Shown: positions 9,349-18,474, counted from the first letter of the stretch. The stretch: 64,000 nucleotides of DNA from 'Nostoc azollae' 0708 (GCF_000196515.1 NC_014248.1:186001-250000); one strand, 5' to 3'. Numbers and translations: made by a program. Notes: generated from the sequence alone by a model not told the origin.

Positions 9349-9480
9349 GTAAGCATTCAGCTAATGCCTAACGGGACGCTAAGCAAACAGCTATCAGCAG
9401 TCAGCTTTTTCAGGCTAACGGCAAACATACCTGTTTGATAATTAACCAATGTATCAAACATTCTGACTCCTGATAATTGA
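9349..9480 (+). repeat. Dispersed repeat family A (MITE-like), copy 1
   Basis: Starts GTAAGCATTCAGCTAATGCC and continues through CAGTCAGCTTTTTCAGGCTAACG and TTTGATAATTAACCA to TCTGACTCCTGA. Near-identical copies are at 21969-22108 (same orientation) and at 21017-21150 and 23756-23901 (inverted). In complete copies the ends are imperfect inverted repeats, GTAAGCATTCAGC and GTAAGAATTCAGG read inward. No coding capacity. Confidence 0.85.
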
Positions 9481-9520
9481 TAACTTATAACTAAATTACC
9501 GTAAAAAATATGAGTATTTA

Positions 9521-9536
9521 CCTCACAACTTCCTCA
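9521..9536 (+). promoter_or_regulatory. Shared 16-bp motif CCTCACAACTTCCTCA upstream of radical SAM pseudogene
   Basis: The direct repeat CCTCA-CAACTT-CCTCA lies 130 bp before the ATG of the radical SAM pseudogene. The same word (G or C at position 9) is found 110 bp before nifJ and twice before ppsA. The repeated half-site with a fixed 11-bp period suggests a protein-binding site on one face of the helix. Regulator unknown. Confidence 0.5.
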
Positions 9537-9665
9537 CAAAATAGCTCTATATTTTAGCTGATTTTGACTTCTGTGCATCTTTCGGAGGAACTTCGTTAAC
9601 ACGCTGCTGTAGGCTCTATTTTGACCTTTGAATTCCGCCCTGCGGTACTAGGTAATGAGGTAGTT

Positions 9666-10155
9666 ATGAGTACATTATCATCATCTCCAAAACCACTCTG
9701 TTCCTCTGTGTACGGACCAGTAACTTCTTCGCGATTTGGGCGATCACTTGGTATTGATCCTATAGGGTTAAGATTTAGCTGTTCTCTTAACTGTATATAT
9801 TATCAGTTAGGGAATATTCAACAAGAAACTACTAAACGGCAAATTTTTGTTCCTAGTAGCCAAGTTATTTCTGATTTGTAAGCGATCGCGCAAAAGGAAT
9901 TATACATAGATATAGTAACTGTCAGTGGTAGTGGTGAACCGACCCTCACACTGAATTTAGAGAAAATTCTGGCTGCTACAAACATAATTTTCAAACAACC
10001 AAAAGCCGTATTAACCAATAGCACTTTACTAGGTGATAAATCTGTCCGTGATGCTTTAAAAATAGCGGATATTGTCGCTGTCAAACTAGATTCTGTTTCG
10101 TTAAATCAACTACGGCAGATCAATCATCCTCTAGAGATAATTGATTTACCAGATA
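9666..10155 (+). pseudogene. Radical SAM protein pseudogene (stop codon, lost cluster cysteine, truncated)
   Basis: From ATG 9666 the frame encodes [19 protein letters not shown] and then [14 protein letters not shown], the opening of cyanobacterial radical SAM proteins of the wyosine-type group. The cluster motif should read CxxxCxxC, but here it is CSLNCIYYQ, with Tyr for the third cysteine. A TAA at 9879 interrupts the frame, yet homology continues in the same frame as AIAQKELYIDIVTVSGSGEPTL, AVLTNSTLL and VAVKLDS, to about 10155, where a repeat-B copy replaces the C-terminus. Both the mutated cysteine and the truncation say the enzyme is dead. The next intact gene is an NrdG-like activase. 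Confidence 0.85.
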
Positions 10156-10159
10156 CACC

Positions 10160-10262
10160 AGGAGTCAGAAGTCAGGAGTCAGGAGTCAGGAGTAAAACTC
10201 TCTTGCTGTCCAGGTTTCAATTTAGATTCTGTACCTCATTTATCTGCAATCTGCTGTATTAT
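10160..10262 (+). repeat. Dispersed repeat family B, copy 1
   Basis: A run of GGAGTCA units is followed by AGTAAAACTCTCTTGCTGT, then CAATTTAGATTCTGTACCTC and a TCTGCAATCTG end. The same unit recurs at 22300-22388 with a few substitutions. It caps the broken radical SAM gene, so its insertion or a repeat-mediated deletion removed the gene's 3' end. Confidence 0.75.
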
Positions 10263-10333
10263 CCAACGAATTAAATTATTTAGATAAGTAGGAAGGCACA
10301 CAAAAACCGTAGATGCACAGCGACTTCTCAGAG

Positions 10334-10404
10334 AGTAGTATGTAACTAAAAGTAAAATTGACCAAAACCTCTTCCCTACACCCTTATACCCTTTTAAACG
10401 CTGA
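10334..10404 (+). repeat. Dispersed repeat family C, partial copy
   Basis: AGTATGTAACTAAAAGTAAAA followed by ACCAAAACCTCTTCCCTAC resembles segments at 24147-24233 and 53647-53732 and, inverted, the ends of the longer copy at 14365-14592. Here the 3' part (TTTTTAACACCCAC) is degenerate. Non-coding. Confidence 0.6.
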
Positions 10405-10441
10405 CCGCTGCTGTACTATTTTCAATTAAGGAGTTAAAAAG

Positions 10442-11065
10442 ATGGGAACAAAGTTAACGGAAGCATTGTTAGCACAGCAAGAAATTCCTGCTGGTTATCT
10501 CAATATTATGGGTTATGTTGATAAATCAGAAGTCAACGGTCCTGGTTGTCGTGCTGTGGTGTGGGTGCAAGGCTGTCCTCGTGAGTGTGCTGGTTGCTTT
10601 AATCCCGACTCTTGGACATTTGAGATTAACCAGCTAGTTGCTATAGATTCCTTAGGCGCAGATATTCTCAAAAATCCCCATAACACAGGTGTAACTTTCT
10701 CTGGTGGTGAACCATTTTGGCAAGCATCGGCATTGGCTAATTTAGCACGTAAAGTCAAAGTTGCTGGATTAAATGTCATGGCTTTTACTGGTTTTACCCT
10801 GAAGCAACTGCAATCTGAATCAGCACCTCCAGGTTCTGAAGAATTGTTAGAACAGTTAGATATTTTAATTGACGGGCCTTTTGTTGAGTCTCAAGCCATT
10901 AATTCTCCCTTATCTCCCGTTTCTTCTAGAAATCAACAGGTTCATGTATTTAACCCAGAATTCAAAGATCAAATTACCTGGGCTAGTGACCAAATAGAAG
11001 TTCACGTCCTCAAAGATGGCGATCGCATTGTGACTGGTTATCAAGGTTGGTTAGAACTGACTTAA
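10442..11065 (+). CDS. NrdG-like radical SAM activase (4Fe-4S single-cluster protein)
   Basis: A 207-residue protein with RAVVWVQGCPRECAGCFNP, whose three cysteines give the CxxxCxxC motif for the SAM-bound 4Fe-4S cluster, and a glycine-rich TFSGGEPF motif that binds SAM. The size and layout match anaerobic ribonucleotide reductase activating protein NrdG and its relatives, which install a glycyl radical on a partner enzyme. No nrdD or other glycyl radical partner is in the window, so the true target is unknown. It is intact, unlike the radical SAM pseudogene just upstream, and has a good ribosome binding site (AAGGAG about 7 bp before the ATG). Confidence 0.85.
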   Translation: MGTKLTEALLAQQEIPAGYLNIMGYVDKSEVNGPGCRAVVWVQGCPRECAGCFNPDSWTFEINQLVAIDSLGADILKNPHNTGVTFSGGEPFWQASALANLARKVKVAGLNVMAFTGFTLKQLQSESAPPGSEELLEQLDILIDGPFVESQAINSPLSPVSSRNQQVHVFNPEFKDQITWASDQIEVHVLKDGDRIVTGYQGWLELT

Positions 11066-11117
11066 ACCTGAAATTGACCCCATCGTTATGAGTTTATGGC
11101 TACACGGAAAATGCTGT

Positions 11118-12180
11118 CACATACTTGCTCATTGATTATTGCATCGAAGATAGACACTTGTGTCGTCACTTTTTGCAACAGAAGCAATTACATGGTGTCA
11201 GCAAGAAATACCAGATATCATTTTACTGGATTTTTTGTTGCCAGATGGTGATGGGTTAGAATTGGTTGTAGGATTTAGGCACAAGTTCAGCAATAGTCAA
11301 TCGTCCATAATTATGCTGAAAGGAGAAGGGGACGAAATGATTGCTGTCAGTGCCATGAAAAGTTGTGTCCAAGATTATCTAATCAAAGGTCAACTCACCG
11401 CTCAAATTCTGCAACGTGGGATTCATCAAATAGTGGAACGCATGTATTTAAGCAGACAAATAGAACAAAGTCGGGAACAACAACAAATAATTGCTGCTGC
11501 GGCTTTGCGAATTCGTCAGTCTCTCCAGGTAGAAGAGATTCATTCTACCTGCAATAGCCACTGAAGTGCGCCAGTTTCTCAAAGCAAGGTGGTAATAGGG
11601 AGCAAGGCGATTTTGTGAGGTGGGGCAAAACGTGTGCGCTCGCTAAACCCAAAACAGGCATCGGTAAAAATCACTTACCGTACAAAAATATAGATACAAG
11701 TTGTCAATTTAAGAATGAAAGGAAACAGTAAATTTTGGTTAAACAAAATGCGGAAATTATGTTACATCTTCCTTGTCAATGGATAGCTGGAAGTTGGCAT
11801 AATTTCTGTAATTCCATTTTTACCTCTGTTATCCATCTTGAAACTGTTTAATATTTTATACCTACAACTCCCATTTAACAGAACTTTCTATGGTAATCAA
11901 TACATGCTTATTTGATTACTGACCTAAGCAGCTTATTCCCACCAGCCACAAATTATTGAATGCAAGTCTCCTTAGAATATTTTGAGAAGATACTTTGTCT
12001 TGCAATTTTACTTCTTTGAAGTGATTCATTTTACTTTAATTCCAGAAAAATATTTTAGCGATATCTGTGGTTGGCGTAGCTAAAAACACACTTTTTGCCC
12101 CACCTCACAAAATTGCCTTGCTCCCGTGGAAATATATCAATTTCACCCAGATATGAGTGGTACTCTATGGGGTTAAATCG
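11118..12180 (+). pseudogene. Response regulator/GAF protein gene, internally deleted and split by a 528-bp element
   Basis: Remnants lie in three frames. Near 11118 the sequence reads LLIDYCIEDRHLCRHFLQQ, the start of a receiver domain. From 11160 another frame gives CQQEIPDIILLDFLLPDGDG, with the phospho-acceptor Asp, then a coiled coil and RIRQSLQVEE, the usual lead-in to a GAF domain. Near 11545 the frame shifts to ATEVRQFLKA and is cut by an inserted element (11598-12125). After the element the GAF domain resumes as VEIYQFHPDMSGTLWG and then stops. The parent was a receiver-GAF protein, probably with a kinase end now missing. Part of the receiver between FLQQ and CQQE also looks deleted. 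Confidence 0.8.
11598..12125. mobile_element. 528-bp non-autonomous element with 33-bp inverted ends and 9-bp target duplication
   Basis: Left end GGGAGCAAGGCGATTTTGTG and the reverse complement of the right end, GGGAGCAAGGCAATTTTGTG, agree over about 33 bp with one or two mismatches (both continue AGGTGGGGCAAAA). It is flanked by GTGGTAATA (11589-11597) and GTGGAAATA (12126-12134), a 9-bp duplication with one change. It sits inside a GAF-domain gene. I see no transposase fragment in any frame, so it is a deletion derivative or MITE mobilised in trans. Confidence 0.82.
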
Positions 12181-12390
12181 TTTTATGCTCTCATCACTAT
12201 CAATATAGCCAACAATCCAAATATTCGTAAATGAATGAGATTAAAACAAATTGAGGATTTGATTAATAGGACTCATAGTTACACCTTTTGTACTCTGAAG
12301 CACTATCTCTGTTTAGAGGGTAATCTTAGATTGTTTAACTAAACATACTCAGCGAGGCGCTTGAAAACCTTATTTATTTCCGGCTCGGAA

Positions 12391-12921
12391 CTACTTACTC
12401 GACTTTATAATATCGAGTCGAGTACGATATTCCTGATAACTTTCGTCATTCACAATATCTGGTTGCAAGTCTACAAGAGCATCTAGTACGAATCGGACGA
12501 ATTGCAGCCACTGTCCTATAAATTCATCAGATGTAACCGGAATCCCGGTATCGGGCAAAAACTGGAACTTTTCACCCGAACCGGGTGTAATTTCAAAGCG
12601 GATCGTGATTTTATCACCTTGCCGCTCCATCAACATTCCCACAGCAGTACCCTGTTCAAAGAAATCAAATTCCACTGGTGATTTTGTGTCGGTCGTCAGT
12701 TGTTTCAAGACAACAGGAATGTCTTCAAATATAGTAGATAGGTCTGGACGCAGGTCAAAGCAGGCATCATACTCCTGAATATGGATAACAAACTCTTCCT
12801 CATAAATTGAAAAGAAATAGTTTAGAGATATAAAAACTCTAGTTGCGTCCACCATCTCTACACAATAACCTGGTTTGCTTAAGTTTTCCCACCAGTAACA
12901 TATCTCGAATGCTTGACTCAT
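12391..12921 (-). CDS. Hypothetical acidic protein, possible immunity protein
   Basis: This intact 176-residue protein is acidic and rich in aromatic residues (EICYWWENLSKPGY, GQWLQFVRFVLDAL), without signal peptide or membrane segment. I do not recognise the family. Its size, acidity and position directly after a short ORF that looks like the C-terminal end of a polymorphic toxin (12934-13074, same strand, 12 bp apart) suggest an immunity protein, but this is inference from context. An alternative is an unrelated cytosolic protein of unknown function. It is one of few intact genes in a decayed stretch, as expected for an antitoxin kept under selection or for a recent arrival. Confidence 0.6.
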   Translation of the reverse strand: MSQAFEICYWWENLSKPGYCVEMVDATRVFISLNYFFSIYEEEFVIHIQEYDACFDLRPDLSTIFEDIPVVLKQLTTDTKSPVEFDFFEQGTAVGMLMERQGDKITIRFEITPGSGEKFQFLPDTGIPVTSDEFIGQWLQFVRFVLDALVDLQPDIVNDESYQEYRTRLDIIKSSK

Positions 12922-12933
12922 ATGCTCACTATC

Positions 12934-13074
12934 TCAATTCAAAGGATACGCGGTTTTGAATATTAGCTCCTTGCTGGGGATAACCTTGACAATCATTACG
13001 TCTTTAAGGACTGTAACATCAGGCAGATAGACAACTTTAGTCCTGCCTTCCATGCGGAAGAATTGGCATTCCAT
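12934..13074 (-). pseudogene. Short ORF resembling the C-terminal end of a secreted/polymorphic toxin
   Basis: An ATG at 13074 gives 46 residues containing RTKVVYLPDVTVLKDVMIV and ending KELIFKTAYPLN. The ending T-A-Y-P after short beta strands is what I associate with C-termini of BECR-fold RNase toxins (for example EndoU or colicin E5/D-like tips). It ends 12 bp before the start of the 176-residue protein, the usual toxin-then-immunity order. No delivery domain is visible upstream, where the frame is closed by a TAA. It could be a truncated toxin remnant or a chance ORF. Confidence 0.35.
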
Positions 13075-13275
13075 GTCGGTATTTTCTTATACATATAGTC
13101 TTAAACCATTCTTGGTCAGCTAGATATTGAGATTAAGCCTTACTATAGTTGATAAGATACAGGAAATAAGCCTTGATATCATGAAAACTCAAACACTTTT
13201 TCAGATTCTACATGATTCTAAATCCTCCTCTTCTTCCTTCTGACTCCTGACCCCTAATCGTCACGAACAAGTTTT

Positions 13276-13710
13276 TCAGCAAGCCCTACTTAATGGTGAT
13301 TTCATCCACTGGTAAGCGACAAAAATTAATAATAAACCAATCAAAAATAAAAATGCCATTAAACCAATTTGGTACCAGAGAATATGTGGTAGTAGTAAAT
13401 CTAAAACTAAGTGCATTAAGTTCATAATGCCATAAAATATAGTCAAGCCAAAATGCGTGACTCTATAGAGTTTATTTTCAGTAAAAGCTGTACCAACTAT
13501 TGCTAACATTGGCAACATAAAAAAGCCCAGCATCAACCAAAAAATTCCCGAAAGTTCATTGATTGATGCAGCTTTTTGAGATTCAACCACACTTAAACCG
13601 TGAAATAATGGCATTAAACCCAGTTGAGTATGAAACAGTATACCTAATAGGAACACTGTCCACAAAGCAATTATTTTCTCTCGATAATTAATCATCATCA
13701 TTTCTTCCAT
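13276..13710 (-). CDS. Four-span membrane protein of unknown function
   Basis: A 144-residue hydrophobic protein with segments near 11-33, 51-72, 84-106 and 112-135, a pattern of four helices and short loops. The start region is MEEMMMINYREK; the internal ATG at codon 6 is an alternative. I recognise no catalytic motif. Similar proteins are common in cyanobacteria, annotated only as conserved membrane proteins. Its start abuts (1 bp) the end of the broken adenosine-specific kinase gene on the same strand, so the two probably formed an operon. It is intact while its upstream partner is dead. Confidence 0.65.
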   Translation of the reverse strand: MEEMMMINYREKIIALWTVFLLGILFHTQLGLMPLFHGLSVVESQKAASINELSGIFWLMLGFFMLPMLAIVGTAFTENKLYRVTHFGLTIFYGIMNLMHLVLDLLLPHILWYQIGLMAFLFLIGLLLIFVAYQWMKSPLSRAC

Positions 13711-14193
13711 CTATAATTTAGAACCTATGTGACGAAGTAAATCTTGAAGTGCCTTTATATCCTCATTTCCTTCTATACCTTTGGGTGAAAAGCCATCAAT
13801 AACACCGAGAATACCCCGACCTTGTTGAGTTTCTGCTAAAATCACCTGGACAGGATTAGCGGTAGAACAATAAATCTTGCAAACTTCTAGACAGTGTTTA
13901 ATAGCATTGAGAAAGTTAATAGGATATGCGTCTTTAAGTACAATTATAAAACCGTGTCCTACACCAATTAATTAAGCATTTTCTGTAGCTACTTCTTGCA
14001 AAAATTCTTCATTTCCAGCAATTCTAATTAAACAAGCAGCTGATGCTTCACAGAAAGCGATACCAAACTTTACCTGTGAAGATATGCCTATCATGATTTC
14101 ATATAAATCTTCTACGGTTTTGACAAAGTGCGTTTGTCCCAAAATCAGGTTACAACCTACGGGAATGTCTAGACTAAAGGTTTTGAGTTCCAT
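13711..14193 (-). pseudogene. Adenosine-specific kinase (DUF355/PF04008) gene with one in-frame stop
   Basis: From ATG 14193 the frame encodes MELKTFSLDIPVGCNLILGQ and continues to VATENA, then TAA at 13972-13974. The same frame runs on as LIGVGHGFIIVLKDAYPINFLNAI, CSTANPVQVILAE and RGILGVIDGFSPKGIE to a stop at 13711. The full 160-residue reading matches the adenosine-specific kinase family, including the C-terminal NPVQVILAET and GVIDG motifs. Only one nonsense change is seen, so loss seems recent, or the stop could be read through or be an error. The downstream membrane gene starts immediately after. Confidence 0.85.
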
Positions 14194-14364
14194 ATTTTTT
14201 TGGACACAATCAATATTTATTATGGAACTATTGTGATATTTTTCAGATGGTTAAACCTCAGTAGTATAGATTTCAGGATTTGTGATAATGTGTGATATGG
14301 GAAATTGAGTGCTGATACATCACACATCATATTTACTGAACTATGCCAGCACATAGGTTTTTTC

Positions 14365-14592
14365 AAGTAAGTAGGTGGGTGTTAAAAATTTTCATTATGA
14401 TCAGGCAAGAGGTGAACCAGCGCGGTCTTGAGGTGCCATTGGGGTGGACGGGTTTCCCAGCATAAAGCAAGTGGCGTGGTTTCCCCCATGTAGGCGCTTC
14501 GCCTTCCCTCAGGGTGCGACTGGAGAACCCGAAGGGTAAGAGGTACTCATGCAATAGGGAAGAGGTTCTGGTCAATTTTACTTTTCGTTATA
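14365..14592 (-). repeat. Dispersed repeat family C, longest copy (inverted)
   Basis: Read on the minus strand it starts GAAAAGTAAAATTGACCAGAA, passes through a GC-rich core with short palindromes (CTTCGGGTTC, GGCGAAGCGCC) and ends TTTTTAACACCCACC. The ends match the partial copies at 10334, 24147 and 53647, which lack the core. The core is GC-rich in an AT-rich neighbourhood. A 70-residue ORF across it is not a gene. Confidence 0.65.
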
Positions 14593-14632
14593 TAATCCGG
14601 TATATCTATCAATTAATCTCAATAGTATAGTA

Positions 14633-14943
14633 TTGCGGGACAATTACAAGCCCAAAAGCATTTGCAAGGAACATCAGGAATTATTCGAGTTTATCCCAGT
14701 AAATCGCTCAATTTTTAGTTTAGAATGCTCCGAGTCTATACAGAAAAAAATTAGAAAAAATTTGAAGAATCTCACCAAAAATGTGAACAGTCTAAACAAC
14801 TCTTATAAATTGCTAACATGGGAGTAGAGAAAGCCATTCAAGCCGACGAAACTACAGCTACAGCTTGGATAAATCAACAACTTGTAGCCTTGGGTATGAG
14901 TAAGCTTCCTTCAGAGGAAATTATCATGAACATTGCACAATAA
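14633..14943 (+). pseudogene. Unrecognised decayed coding remnant
   Basis: In one frame the sequence reads AGQLQAQKHLQGTSGIIRVY and, after several stops, KKFEESHQKCEQSKQLL, stop, then IANMGVEKAIQADETTATAW and ALGMSKLP, ending at a TAA just before 14943. The composition and conserved spacing between stops suggest a once-continuous helical protein of about 100 residues. I cannot name the family. The frame of a 64-residue ORF starting near 14633 overlaps it and seems fortuitous. It precedes the Uma2 pseudogene on the same strand. Confidence 0.35.
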
Positions 14944-14945
14944 AC

Positions 14946-15513
14946 ATGCTACTCTCCACCTGAAGAATACCTTGAACTAGAAGTGAATTCAGGCATAGGT
15001 CACGAATATATTGAATTGATGGATTTATTATACCAATGACAGGCGGAAGACCAAATCATAACCAAATTACTGGCAATATATCTGTATTAATAGATACGCA
15101 CTGTTCTCAAACGTCTTCCTTATCAAGTATTTGTCACAGACCAACGTCTTTGGATTCCTAATAGACGAATTTACACTTATCCTGATATTATGGTTATTCA
15201 AACTCCCTTGGTATTTGAAGAAGGAAGAATAGACACTGTTACTAATCCTGTGATGATTGCTGAGGTTTTATCAAATTCAACCAAAAGCTATGATAAAGAC
15301 GAAAAATTTGCTGCCTATCGAACAATTCCCACTTTTAAAGTGCATATTTTAATTGACCAATATACAATGTACGTTGAGCAATACTGCAAAATTGGTGATA
15401 ATAAATGGGTATTTTCTGAATTTACAGATGCATAAACAACTTTAAATTTAGCCTCTGTTCCTTGCCAAATTGTGTTAGCTGATACTTACGGTAAAGTGGA
15501 TTTTAATGTTTAA
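14946..15513 (+). pseudogene. Uma2-family (DUF820) endonuclease-like pseudogene
   Basis: The reading needs at least three frames: YSPPEEYLELEVNSGIGHEYI, then DGFIIPMTGGRPNHNQITGN, then RLPYQVFVTDQRLWIPNRR, YTYPDIMVI and MIAEVLSNSTKSYDKDEKF, and finally ASVPCQIVLADTYGK. These are the ordered conserved blocks of Uma2 proteins, which have a PD-(D/E)xK-like fold (the YPD and E-V-L-S-x-S-T segments carry the putative active site). Uma2 genes are very numerous in filamentous cyanobacteria and often decay. The 81-residue open piece at 15190-15435 is just its best preserved part. Confidence 0.85.
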
Positions 15514-15576
15514 GAGTAAATCTATAACCTTAAGTTGGTTATAACAACGGAATTAGATTATTTGCTATTATTTTCT

Positions 15577-18474
15577 TTAGTTCCTTAGTTTTTGTAAAGC
15601 AATATCTCTAAATTTTCCTTGCAAATTTTCCCAAGTCACACCTGCTAAACTGGGTACAACAATGTGAGCAGTTCCCACTCTTACCGGTGGTCCTATACCT
15701 ACCGCCCACATACTTGCGGCTAAAGCTGCATCAATACCTGCGGCTGCATCTTCAAAAACTACACATTGCTGTGGTGAAAGTCCTAACTGCTGGGCTGCAA
15801 ACAGAAATAAATCTGGTGCGGGTTTGGGTTTTTGGACACTATAACCATCTGCGATCGCGTCTATTTTATTACCAATTCCCAACTTCTCAATCACCACACG
15901 CGCATTTTTACTCGCTGAACCAATAGCTATCTTCAAGCGAGCTTGACGCAAATCGTCCAACAAGGAAACAGCACCCGGTAATAAATCCTTGGGTGTGATA
16001 CGTTGAATCAACTCCACATAATAGTCATTTTTACGTTCCATCATCTCCTGAATTTGCACTTCCGAATATCGCCTATCACCAATAATTAGCATCAGCGAAG
16101 CACGGCGAGAAATTCCCCGCAATGCCTCATTAGCTTGACGGTTAAAAGGAATACCTTCCTCATTTGCTAATCTCTGCCAAGCTAAGTAATGATATTGTGC
16201 TGTATCGGTTAACACACCATCTAAATCAAAAATCATCCCCCGAATTGCAGTGGCCGGATTTCTCCTCCCGTTCCCAGTCCCCAATTCTTGGTGTAAATCA
16301 AAATCTTGCCATTTACCATGCCAGTATAATTTAAACTTCAGCCTTGTCCAGTGTGGCGGTAGGTGGGGATTAGCTACGGGTTGACTATCTGTAAATTGAA
16401 TACCTCCAAAACCGAAAACTACAGCTTGCCAAATTCCCCCAGCACTAGCGCCGTGAATCCCATCACTAGTATTGCCTCGTCTATCTGCCAAGTCGACCAT
16501 AGCCGCTTGCATGAAGCGTTCGTAAGCTTCCTGGGTTTGGCCTAAATCTGCGGCTAAAATCGCGTGAATAGCTGAACCGAGGGAAGAACCATAGGTAATA
16601 TCTGTGCGGGGTGCATAGTAGTCCCAATTGACCTGCAATGTTTTTAGGTTGTAGGGAAAAACAGCATTCTTACGCATTAAATAAAGCAACATTAATACAT
16701 CTGGCTGCTTAAGGACTTGGCGTTTGTTGGTGCCTTCAATACCTAAAATGCTTTGAATTGACTTTTGGCGTGGTTCGTAATCTGCTAAATTAATATCATC
16801 TAATTGAAAAAATCCCTCACATTGCTCAATTAATCCTGTTTCTGGGTTGTACGGAATCCAGATTTTGTTGATAATTTCTAGCCAATGGTTTCTGATTTCG
16901 TCAGTAAGTTGCAATTTTTTCTCTAGTTCTGTAGCTTTTTCTGGGACATGACGACGTAACCAATCATCAACTATACAAGCTTTTTCTAAATGCCATTGCA
17001 CCAGGCGGTTAGTGAATGCATTGTTATGTACTAACTCGTGATATTCATCTGCACCTATGACGTTACGAATTTCATAACGTTCGGCTTGGGGATTAAACTC
17101 AACACGGCTATTCCAAAAAATTGCGGTATCTAGAATTATCTCTGCGCCATAATCTCTGAGCCATTCATCGTCACCAGTGACTTGCCAATAGTACCATACA
17201 GCATAAGTTATAACTGCGCTAATATGAATTTCGCGATCGCGACACCAAATCCGCACATCCTCAGCATAGTAATCACTAGGTAGCGACCATCTCGGTGTTA
17301 CTTCATCACCTGTCACCGCACTTTCCCAAGCATACATCGCACCCTGATATTCATAATGTGTTGCTTTCCGTCGCGCTCCATTTAAACTATGATAGCGGTA
17401 ACTCAGTAAATTCCGCGCTAATGCTGGTTGAGTAAAAGTAAAGAATGGCAGAATAAAAATTTCTGTATCCCAAAAAATATGACCGTGATACCCAAAACCA
17501 GACAAGGTTTTTGCAGGAATACTCACCCTGTCATCATCACGGGGAGCGGCGATAATTAGTTGAAATAAATTATACCTAACAGCAAATGTGGCTGTATTAT
17601 CTCCCTCAATTGTAATGTCGCTTTTGTCCCAAACCTCTGCCCATGCTTGTTCATTAGCATTACTTAGGGTGATATAATCAGGTAGTTGGTCGAGTTTTTC
17701 CTGTGCGGCGGAGACTGGTTGTTCAACATCCCGTGAAGTAAAAACGGTGGCAATTTTCTCTATGGTTACCGTCTGCTGTGGTTCAGAAAAGAAAGTTGTA
17801 CTGATGCTAGGATAGCCAGGTGCAGTATTGACTTGCATTGCCGTTTCTATTCCTGATATGGTCATTTTTGCAGCCATACCGAGATCAATTCGGGAGTAGC
17901 GGGTGCGACTGTGTAACCAGAAGCCTTTGTCAATTTTCCCTTGGTCTAGTTTTTCCCAGTGATTGAAACCTTTGTTTTCGGGGTAGCCGTTGATACTCGC
18001 TTGGATTTCGATAAATCCATGAAAATCTATTGTTGTTAACTGGCAACGTTGTCCTAATACATGATTTTCGGCTAAACTTGCAAAGCGTTCAAAGCTGATA
18101 TCTATGGTTTTTCCAGTGGGACTACGCCAACGCAGATAACGGCTAAGAATCCCTTGATGTAGGTCTAATTTCCGATTGTATTCTAAGATTTTACCTTGAT
18201 CTAGACGAAAGCGCTCGCTATCAATCATTACTACCAATGGTAGCCAGTCTGGACAGTTAGCTAGTTCGGTATAGACTACGGGAACATCATCATAAACACC
18301 GTGAATAAATGTAGCTGATAGTGTGCGTGGATAGCTTTCTTCAAAGCTGCCTCTTGTACCTAAATAACCGTTACCAATGGTGAATATTGTTTCTCTGGTG
18401 TGTAATTCATCGGGATTAAATTGGTTTTCTATTAATACCCAATCTGTGTAGATAAAATCTCGTTTGTTTTCCAT
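15577..18474 (-). CDS. GH65 disaccharide phosphorylase fused to beta-phosphoglucomutase
   Basis: I start the gene at ATG 18474 (MENKRDFIYTDWVLIENQF); the 26 hydrophobic residues upstream in the open frame are not conserved. Residues 1 to about 745 form a GH65 (alpha,alpha)6-barrel phosphorylase with GNGYLGTRGSFEES, FWDTEIFILPF and NVIGADEYH, whose Glu is the usual general acid. After a short linker, GMIFDLDGVLTDTAQYH opens a HAD-type beta-phosphoglucomutase with VVFEDAAAGIDAA near the end. Such fusions phosphorolyse trehalose, kojibiose or maltose and convert the beta-glucose-1-phosphate to glucose-6-phosphate. Which sugar cannot be told by eye. It ends 3 bp from the sucrose synthase start side of the same strand and is intact. 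Confidence 0.9.
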   Translation of the reverse strand: MENKRDFIYTDWVLIENQFNPDELHTRETIFTIGNGYLGTRGSFEESYPRTLSATFIHGVYDDVPVVYTELANCPDWLPLVVMIDSERFRLDQGKILEYNRKLDLHQGILSRYLRWRSPTGKTIDISFERFASLAENHVLGQRCQLTTIDFHGFIEIQASINGYPENKGFNHWEKLDQGKIDKGFWLHSRTRYSRIDLGMAAKMTISGIETAMQVNTAPGYPSISTTFFSEPQQTVTIEKIATVFTSRDVEQPVSAAQEKLDQLPDYITLSNANEQAWAEVWDKSDITIEGDNTATFAVRYNLFQLIIAAPRDDDRVSIPAKTLSGFGYHGHIFWDTEIFILPFFTFTQPALARNLLSYRYHSLNGARRKATHYEYQGAMYAWESAVTGDEVTPRWSLPSDYYAEDVRIWCRDREIHISAVITYAVWYYWQVTGDDEWLRDYGAEIILDTAIFWNSRVEFNPQAERYEIRNVIGADEYHELVHNNAFTNRLVQWHLEKACIVDDWLRRHVPEKATELEKKLQLTDEIRNHWLEIINKIWIPYNPETGLIEQCEGFFQLDDINLADYEPRQKSIQSILGIEGTNKRQVLKQPDVLMLLYLMRKNAVFPYNLKTLQVNWDYYAPRTDITYGSSLGSAIHAILAADLGQTQEAYERFMQAAMVDLADRRGNTSDGIHGASAGGIWQAVVFGFGGIQFTDSQPVANPHLPPHWTRLKFKLYWHGKWQDFDLHQELGTGNGRRNPATAIRGMIFDLDGVLTDTAQYHYLAWQRLANEEGIPFNRQANEALRGISRRASLMLIIGDRRYSEVQIQEMMERKNDYYVELIQRITPKDLLPGAVSLLDDLRQARLKIAIGSASKNARVVIEKLGIGNKIDAIADGYSVQKPKPAPDLFLFAAQQLGLSPQQCVVFEDAAAGIDAALAASMWAVGIGPPVRVGTAHIVVPSLAGVTWENLQGKFRDIALQKLRN

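Noticed and set aside
11363-11557. 64-codon ORF rich in Ser/Thr/Asn
   Set aside because: It is an alternative frame of the receiver-GAF pseudogene, which has the homologous reading.
14363-14575. 70-codon minus-strand ORF rich in Arg/Pro/Gly
   Set aside because: It coincides with the GC-rich core of repeat family C and has no protein-like conservation.
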